Shown here: positions 24,466 through 29,145 of the stretch, piece after piece
Position numbering within the stretch: the stretch's first letter is position 1
How the letters are laid out: the number at the start of each line of letters is the position of its first letter
NCBI GenBank assembly: GCA_023444705.1
Contig: JAEXMB010000082.1
Span: 1-29,145, forward strand
Direction of reading: 5' to 3'
DNA length: 29,145 bases
Source: Pseudomonadota bacterium
Lineage (GTDB): Bacteria; Pseudomonadota; Alphaproteobacteria; Micavibrionales; UBA2020
Notes under the pieces: generated by a model
Told to the model about the DNA's origin: nothing
Databases searched by the model: none
The model's input: the letters and a program-made list of their open reading frames with translations, nothing else
Translations under genes and position numbers: made by a program

Positions 24466-25408
24466 CGGCTTTGCCCTGCTTGTGGTCAAGTGCCAGCTGG
24501 TAGACATCGCTTTTCTTGCGTCCGCTGGCCTTGGCGATCTCCGCCGCCGCGTCCTTGACGCTCAGGCCGCGGTCATCCAGTACGGCGGCAACCGCCTGCG
24601 CAAGGGCCGCATCGTCCCATTCCCCCTGCGCCTGCGCGTCGCCGGCACCAACGACGATGACGATTTCGCCCTTGGGCTGGCCCCGTTCATCGTAATGCGC
24701 GGCCAGTTGCGCCAAAGTGGCGCGGCGCGCTTCCTCGAACTTTTTGGTGATCTCGCGCACGACGGCGGCAGGGCGGTCACCCAGCACCTCGGCCATATCG
24801 CGCAGACTGTCGGCAAGACGCGGCGCGGTTTCATAGAAAATCAGCGTAGCGGGCACGTTTTTCAGCCCTGTCAGCTCTTTGCGCCGCGCGCCGCTTTTGG
24901 GCGGCAGGAAACCTGCGAACATGAAACGGTCCGACGGCAGGGCCGAGAGTTGCAGTGCCGACAGACAGGCACTCGCACCCGGCACGGTCGTGACCGCAAC
25001 GCCCGCCGCAACCGCGGCCTCCACCAGCTTGTAGCCGGGGTCAGAGACCAGCGGCGTGCCTGCGTCGGAGATCAACCCCACAGCGCGCCCGTCTTCAATC
25101 ATCTTGATCAGGCGCGGGCGTTCGCGCGCGGCGTTATGATCGTGATAGGGCGTGCGCGCGGTCTTGATGCCATAAGCCGCCGCCAGCTTGCCAGCCTCGC
25201 GCGTGTCCTCGCAGGCGATTATGTCTACACGGCGCAGAGTGTCGATGGCGCGCAGGCTGATGTCGCCCAGATTGCCGATCGGGGTGGCGATAATATAAAG
25301 GCCCGCAGGCAAAGACTTGCCCGCAGGGGCTGTCATCCCGTCGCCCGACAGGCTAAGATCAAATTCGCCGCTGTTCTCGCCGCCATTGTCCGTGCTGTGC
25401 GCGCTCAT
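24458..25408 (-). CDS. rsmI: 16S rRNA (cytidine(1402)-2'-O)-methyltransferase RsmI
   Basis: The 316-residue product methylates the ribose of C1402 in the decoding centre, using SAM. It belongs to the tetrapyrrole methylase fold: ATPIGNLGDISLRA (41-54), CEDTR (66-70) and LISDAGTPLVSDPGY (112-126). A C-terminal helix-turn-helix-like region (about 285-310, AAAEIAKASGRKKSDVYQLAL) is also typical. The first 30 residues are a variable extension; Met25 is an alternative start. It begins an operon of five genes and is divergent from the LpoA-like gene across only 38 bp, as rsmI and lpoA are arranged in E. coli. Confidence 0.94.
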   Translation of the reverse strand: MSAHSTDNGGENSGEFDLSLSGDGMTAPAGKSLPAGLYIIATPIGNLGDISLRAIDTLRRVDIIACEDTREAGKLAAAYGIKTARTPYHDHNAARERPRLIKMIEDGRAVGLISDAGTPLVSDPGYKLVEAAVAAGVAVTTVPGASACLSALQLSALPSDRFMFAGFLPPKSGARRKELTGLKNVPATLIFYETAPRLADSLRDMAEVLGDRPAAVVREITKKFEEARRATLAQLAAHYDERGQPKGEIVIVVGAGDAQAQGEWDDAALAQAVAAVLDDRGLSVKDAAAEIAKASGRKKSDVYQLALDHKQGKADD

Positions 25409-25446
25409 GGTCCATCCTTCAACGTTTTGCCGAGTATAGAGAAAAA

Positions 25447-26727
25447 ATGACCCGCTGGATGCAGTTTTTCGCCCCCAAATTCCTGGCCTGTGCCGTCATC
25501 GTGCCCCTGCTGCTCTCCCTTGCGGCCTGCGGACCGGGTGCCTATGGCACCCCGCGCAGCAGCAGCGCCATCGTGACCGACGACCCGACCAAGCTGCCTG
25601 ATATGTCGTGGCAAACGCCGAGCCAGCGTCAGGTGCTGATGTCGCAAAACCAGCAGATGGCCACAACCCCCGCGGCACCCGAACCCGCAGGCACCGCCGT
25701 CAAGGTCGCCGTGCTGGTCCCGCTCAGCGGCAAGAACGCCAGCCTTGGCCAGTCGATGCTCAAGGCCGCACAACTGGCGCTGTATGACGTCGGCAGCCAT
25801 AATTTCGAGCTGATCACCGCCGATACCGGCAGCACCGCGCAGGGTGCGGCCAGTGCCGCGCAACGCGCGATTGCCGATGGCGCGAACCTCATCCTCGGTC
25901 CCATTTTTGCCGAGGACGTGCGCGCGGCCAAACCCGTGGCCGGCCCCGCCAACGTGCCGATGGTTGCCTTTACCACCGACTGGACACTGGCGGATGGCAA
26001 TACCTACATCTTTGGCTTCCTGCCGACCTTGCAGGCCGAGCGCGTGGTCAGCTATGCGCAAAGCCGCGGGCTGTCGCGTCTGGCCGTGGTGGCACCCAAT
26101 ACCGAATACGCAGACCTGATCGTCACCGCCATCAACCGCATGTCGATGCCGATCGCAACCCTGCGCTACAAGCCCGGGCAGCCGGACCTGACGCAGCAGC
26201 TGGCCAGCTTCGCCGCACAGAACAAGACGCCCGACGGCGCCTTTACCTTTGACAGCGTGTTGCTGCCCCTTGGCGGTGAAAGCCTGCGCAGCCTGACGGC
26301 GCAGCTCGACCAATACGGCATCCGCGGCAGTGCGGTGCGCTTCATCGGCACCGGCCTGTGGGATGACACCACCGCGCTGTCCGACCCGATGCTCAACGGC
26401 GGCTGGTTTGCAGCACCCGATCCGGCAGCGCGCATTGATTTCGAACGCCGCTATCAACAGACCTTCGGGGACGCGCCGCCGCGTCTGGCCACGCTGGCCT
26501 ATGACGCAACCGCCCTTGCCGCCGTGCTGGCGCGCAGCGATAACAGCGGCCGCCCCTATAGCCGCGACCGCATGACCGCCGCGCGCGGCTTTGCCGGTAT
26601 CGACGGGGTGTTTCGCTTCCGCAATGACGGCCTTGCCGAGCGCGCTCTTGCGATTGTCGAGATCGCCAAGGGCACCACGCGCGTGATCGACCCCGCCCCC
26701 ACGGCCTTTGCGCGCGGCGGGATGTAA
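25447..26727 (+). CDS. Penicillin-binding protein activator, LpoA-like lipoprotein (short form)
   Basis: The 426-residue product is a lipoprotein (segment about 12-27, lipobox SLAAC, C28). A linker of about 55 residues is followed by a periplasmic-binding-protein fold (about 85-415) beginning VKVAVLVPLSGKNASLGQSM. This is the C-terminal domain of LpoA (YraM), the outer-membrane activator of the peptidoglycan synthase PBP1A. The N-terminal TPR domain of the 678-residue E. coli protein is missing, as is usual in alphaproteobacteria, so activation of a PBP is inferred rather than shown. Its position next to rsmI supports the call. yggS follows after one base. Confidence 0.85.
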   Translation: MTRWMQFFAPKFLACAVIVPLLLSLAACGPGAYGTPRSSSAIVTDDPTKLPDMSWQTPSQRQVLMSQNQQMATTPAAPEPAGTAVKVAVLVPLSGKNASLGQSMLKAAQLALYDVGSHNFELITADTGSTAQGAASAAQRAIADGANLILGPIFAEDVRAAKPVAGPANVPMVAFTTDWTLADGNTYIFGFLPTLQAERVVSYAQSRGLSRLAVVAPNTEYADLIVTAINRMSMPIATLRYKPGQPDLTQQLASFAAQNKTPDGAFTFDSVLLPLGGESLRSLTAQLDQYGIRGSAVRFIGTGLWDDTTALSDPMLNGGWFAAPDPAARIDFERRYQQTFGDAPPRLATLAYDATALAAVLARSDNSGRPYSRDRMTAARGFAGIDGVFRFRNDGLAERALAIVEIAKGTTRVIDPAPTAFARGGM

Positions 26728-26728
26728 G

Positions 26729-27382
26729 ATGTCGCTCGCCAGCGTCCGCGACGCCATCGCCAAGACCTGCAGCGAACACGGGCGCGACGCGCTCAGCGTC
26801 ACGCTGGTCGCTGTCAGCAAGCAACAACCCCAAGACGCCATTCTTGATGCGCTGGCGCAAGGCCAGCGCGTGTTTGGCGAAAACCGCGTGCAGGAAGCGC
26901 AGGAACACTGGCAGGTCCTGCGCGACAGCTACCCCGACCTGCAGCTGCACCTGATCGGCCACCTGCAAAGCAACAAGGCGGCGGATGCCGTGGCGCTGTT
27001 TGACGTCATCGAAACGGTGGACAGCGAAAAACTGGCCCGCGCGCTGGCCAGCGAAATGAAAAAGCAAGGCCGCCAGTTGCCCTGCTTCGTACAGGTCAAT
27101 ACAGGGGACGAGCCGCAAAAGGGCGGCGTCAGCGTTGCAGACCTTCCCGCATTGCTGGCGGCCTGTGCCGAGTGCGGCCTCAGCATCATCGGCCTGATGT
27201 GCATCCCGCCCGTCGACGACGTGCCGGGCCTGCACTTCGCGCTGCTGCACAAGCTGGCCAAAGCGCACGGGCTGAAAAACCTCAGCATGGGGATGAGCGG
27301 CGACTATCAAAGCGCCATCGCCTATGGCGCCACCCATGTGCGCGTGGGATCGGCCATTTTCGGCGCCCGCGACAGCGCCTGA
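26729..27382 (+). CDS. yggS: YggS/PLPBP family pyridoxal-phosphate homeostasis protein
   Basis: The 217-residue product is a single alanine-racemase-like TIM barrel that binds PLP and balances vitamin B6 and amino acid pools, without known catalytic activity. K31 in VAVSKQQP is the PLP lysine (K36 in E. coli). FGENRVQEA, LHLIGHLQSNK, SMGMSGDYQSAIAYGATHVR and VGSAIFG are the other family blocks. It starts 1 bp after the stop of the LpoA-like gene, with GGCGGGA upstream inside that gene's end, so it is co-translated with it. Confidence 0.94.
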   Translation: MSLASVRDAIAKTCSEHGRDALSVTLVAVSKQQPQDAILDALAQGQRVFGENRVQEAQEHWQVLRDSYPDLQLHLIGHLQSNKAADAVALFDVIETVDSEKLARALASEMKKQGRQLPCFVQVNTGDEPQKGGVSVADLPALLAACAECGLSIIGLMCIPPVDDVPGLHFALLHKLAKAHGLKNLSMGMSGDYQSAIAYGATHVRVGSAIFGARDSA

Positions 27383-27505
27383 GTCCCCTTCGAAAGCTGC
27401 CATTTTGCCCGCTGCCCGCTATCGGAAAGATGCGGCAATTGGCAATTATTTATCATTAAAATTCAAATAGATGGATCGTTTATTAAGAAAAGATGAACGT
27501 CATCC

Positions 27506-27534
27506 TTGCATTTTCAGAATAACGTTGACATAAT
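27506..27534 (+). promoter_or_regulatory. Candidate vegetative promoter of dnaK
   Basis: TTGCAT (27506-27511), 17-nt spacer, CATAAT (27529-27534), in an AT-rich stretch. It would give a leader of about 140 nt. The ettA promoter has the same -35 and spacing. Confidence 0.5.
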
Positions 27535-27563
27535 CACCAGCACTTACACAGTCACCGGTGATT

Positions 27564-27615
27564 CCACCTTCTGCTCCGCGCAACGGCCCCCACTTTTTTC
27601 TGCGCGTGAAGGCGG
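27564..27615 (+). promoter_or_regulatory. Hairpin in the dnaK leader
   Basis: CCACCTTC (27564-27571) pairs with GAAGGCGG (27608-27615) with one mismatch. Across an internal loop, GCGCA (27578-27582) pairs with TGCGC (27601-27605), leaving an 18-nt loop. It does not cover the ribosome binding site, so it is not an obvious thermometer. Confidence 0.3.
27568..27595 (+). promoter_or_regulatory. Candidate heat-shock (sigma-32-type) promoter of dnaK
   Basis: CCCCACTT (27588-27595) matches the CCCCATNT -10 at all but one fixed base and lies 14 nt after CTTCTG, a poor -35 (CTTGAA expected). Heat-shock control of dnaK is the rule in proteobacteria, which raises the prior. Confidence 0.3.
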
Positions 27616-27682
27616 CGGTCACCATCCGACCACTGCATTGAGACACACACCTTTATATAGCAAACGAAGAGGCACACAGATC

Positions 27683-29145
27683 ATGGGCAAAATCATCGGT
27701 ATCGATCTCGGCACCACCAACTCGGCCGTCGCCGTCTACGAAAACGACCGCGCCAATATCTACGAGAACGCCAATGGCAAGCGCACCACCCCTTCGGTCA
27801 TCGCGCTGAAAACCACCAAGCCCAAAGACGGCAGCGCCCCCGTGTCGGAATGGATCGTCGGCGACAACGCCAAGCGCCAGGCCGCGATGAACCCGCTGAA
27901 AACCCTCTACGGCGTCAAGCGCCTGATCGGCCGCCGCTTTGACGAACCCGAAGTCCAGAAAATGCAGGACCTCGCATCTTACAAAATCGTCAAGGGCCCC
28001 AACGGCGACGCATGGGTTGAAGTTGACGGCAAAGCGATGGCGCCTGCCGAAATCAGCGCAAAAATCCTGCGCGAGCTGAAAGAAGCCGTTGAAAAGCAAC
28101 TGGGCGAAGAAGTCACCGAAGCGGTCATCACCGTTCCCGCCTACTTCAACGACGCACAGCGCAAAGCCACCCGCGATGCGGGCGCGATTGCCGGTCTTGA
28201 CGTCAAGCGCATCATCAACGAGCCGACCGCAGCCGCCCTTGCCTACGGCATGGACAAAAAGCGCGGCGGTAAAGTCGCGGTCTTTGACCTTGGCGGCGGT
28301 ACCTTTGACGTGTCCATCCTCGAAGTCATGATCGACGAGGAAGAAGGCAACCTCGTCAAGGTTCTCGCAACCAACGGCGACACCTTCCTGGGCGGTGAAA
28401 ACTTCGACGAAATCGTCACCGAACATCTCATCAGCGTTCTCAACAAAGAACACGGCACCGACGTGGAGCTGGGCAGCGATGCCAACCCCACCGTCATCCA
28501 GCGCCTGCGCGAAGCCGCTGAAAAAGCCAAGATCGACCTCAGCAAGGAAGACAGCGTCACCGTGACCATCCCCTTCCTGATGCAGGACGGCGAAGGCCAG
28601 CCGATCAACTTTGAAACCGTGCTGACCCGCAGCCAGCTTGAAAAGCTGCTTGGCCCCCTGATCGAAAAAACCGTCGAGCCCTGCCGCAAGGCGCTGGCCG
28701 ATGCGGGCCTTTCGGTCGGCGATCTTGACGAAGTGATCCTCGTCGGCGGCCAGACCCGCATGCCGCTGGTCATCAGCACCGTCAAGAAATTCTTCGGCAA
28801 AGAGCCCAAGCGCGACGTCAACCCCGATGAAATCGTCGCAATGGGCGCATCTGTCCAGGGTGCGGTTCTTTCGGGCAAGGTCGACAACGTGATCCTCGTC
28901 GACGTCATCCCGCTGACCATCGGTCTGCGCGCCGCCAACGACGTGTTCTCGCCGATGATCCCGCGCAACTCGAGCATCCCGACCACCTTCAGCGATGTCT
29001 TTTCGACTGCGGTCGACGGCCAGCGCAACGTGCAGGTCAAAATTTATCAGGGTGAGCGCCCCGTGGCGTCGCAGAACAAGTTGCTGGGTGAATTCACGCT
29101 TGATGGCATCCCCCCCGCACCCGCAGGCACCCCGCAGATCGAAGT
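27683..29145 (+). CDS. dnaK: Hsp70 chaperone DnaK, diverged (partial, C-terminus outside the window)
   Basis: The visible 487 residues cover the ATPase domain and most of the beta-sandwich substrate domain. GIDLGTTNSAVAV (6-18), INEPTAAALAYGMDKK, FDLGGGTFDVSILE and LVGGQTRMP are intact, so it should hydrolyse ATP. Unlike typical DnaK it has Ala at position 15 instead of Cys, an insertion of about nine residues at 43-57, a linker VILVDV (403-408) in place of VLLLDV, and DVIPLTIGLRAANDVF where most DnaK have DVTPLSLGIET and a GGV. AGAGG lies 10 nt upstream of the start. It may be the main DnaK of a diverged lineage or a paralog; the next gene, where dnaJ would be expected, is outside the window. 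Confidence 0.92.
   Translation, partial: MGKIIGIDLGTTNSAVAVYENDRANIYENANGKRTTPSVIALKTTKPKDGSAPVSEWIVGDNAKRQAAMNPLKTLYGVKRLIGRRFDEPEVQKMQDLASYKIVKGPNGDAWVEVDGKAMAPAEISAKILRELKEAVEKQLGEEVTEAVITVPAYFNDAQRKATRDAGAIAGLDVKRIINEPTAAALAYGMDKKRGGKVAVFDLGGGTFDVSILEVMIDEEEGNLVKVLATNGDTFLGGENFDEIVTEHLISVLNKEHGTDVELGSDANPTVIQRLREAAEKAKIDLSKEDSVTVTIPFLMQDGEGQPINFETVLTRSQLEKLLGPLIEKTVEPCRKALADAGLSVGDLDEVILVGGQTRMPLVISTVKKFFGKEPKRDVNPDEIVAMGASVQGAVLSGKVDNVILVDVIPLTIGLRAANDVFSPMIPRNSSIPTTFSDVFSTAVDGQRNVQVKIYQGERPVASQNKLLGEFTLDGIPPAPAGTPQIE

Larger units (their letters stand above)
27383..27682 (+). promoter_or_regulatory. Leader and promoter region of dnaK
   Basis: The 300-bp gap contains no gene. Its first half is AT-rich. 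It holds a vegetative promoter candidate (27506-27534), a heat-shock-type candidate (27568-27595) and a hairpin in the would-be leader (27564-27615). A stem near 27410-27450 has no T run and is not called as a terminator for yggS. Confidence 0.5.

Noticed and set aside
27410..27455. Terminator after yggS
   Set aside because: A stem TTGCC/GGCAA can form but it has a bulge, a long loop and no T run.
1..29145. CRISPR arrays, tRNA/rRNA genes, insertion sequences, prophage or toxin-antitoxin modules
   Set aside because: I saw no spaced repeats, tRNA cloverleaf, transposase, integrase or paired small toxin-antitoxin frames on either strand.

Overview
The window looks like a piece of the main chromosome of a GC-rich, Gram-negative alphaproteobacterium that is not closely identifiable from sequence alone. 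The evidence is the outer-membrane machinery (LptF/LptG, MlaA/MlaC, several lipoproteins), an alphaproteobacterial FabI, the adjacency of fabI with aroC and of pepA with holC, and CtrA-like TTAA sites. No tRNA, rRNA, CRISPR array, insertion sequence, prophage or integrase was seen. Nearly everything is housekeeping or cell-envelope biology, densely packed, with short overlaps inside operons.

Layout. Positions 1-1071 (-) hold the N-terminal part of an acyl-CoA dehydrogenase, cut by the window edge. A cytoplasmic-looking lytic transglycosylase (1255-2241, +) faces a secreted SNase-like nuclease (2259-3068, -), which follows the membrane protease sppA (3143-5011, -). A 475-bp gene-free stretch (5012-5486) carries a strong minus-strand terminator, a second hairpin and a perfect DnaA box. 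A minus operon fabI, VOC protein, aroC (7806 to 5487) follows. It is divergent, across a 356-bp AT-rich regulatory region, from an M23 endopeptidase (8163-9743, +) and a small Rap1a/Tai-like secreted protein (9761-10123, +). The minus operon pepA, LplT-like transporter, holC (13429 to 10120) is divergent from lptF-lptG (13616-15897, +). Next come mlaA and mlaC (+), separated by a terminator, then a TraX-family membrane protein (-), a TSUP permease (+), the translation factor ettA (-), and an orphan gene (21118-21855, +).

Positions 21862-25408 form a minus operon: rsmI, yraN, a dolP-like BON lipoprotein, a SirB1/TPR protein and a small membrane protein. It is divergent from a short LpoA-like lipoprotein gene and yggS (+). 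This keeps the association of rsmI, lpoA, yraN and dolP known from Escherichia coli. The window ends inside a diverged dnaK (27683 onward, +).

How the genes work together. LptF/G exports LPS, MlaA/MlaC return stray phospholipid from the outer membrane, DolP and the LpoA-like lipoprotein belong to outer-membrane and peptidoglycan upkeep, and the SLT and M23 enzymes cut peptidoglycan. FabI supplies fatty acids for the lipids. SppA, PepA and DnaK handle protein turnover and folding. I did not find an obvious new multi-gene defence or secretion system. The most unusual points are the structured RNA region downstream of aroC, two intergenic perfect DnaA boxes, a repeat element across the pepA/lptF promoter region, the non-canonical DnaK, and the orphan gene at 21118.
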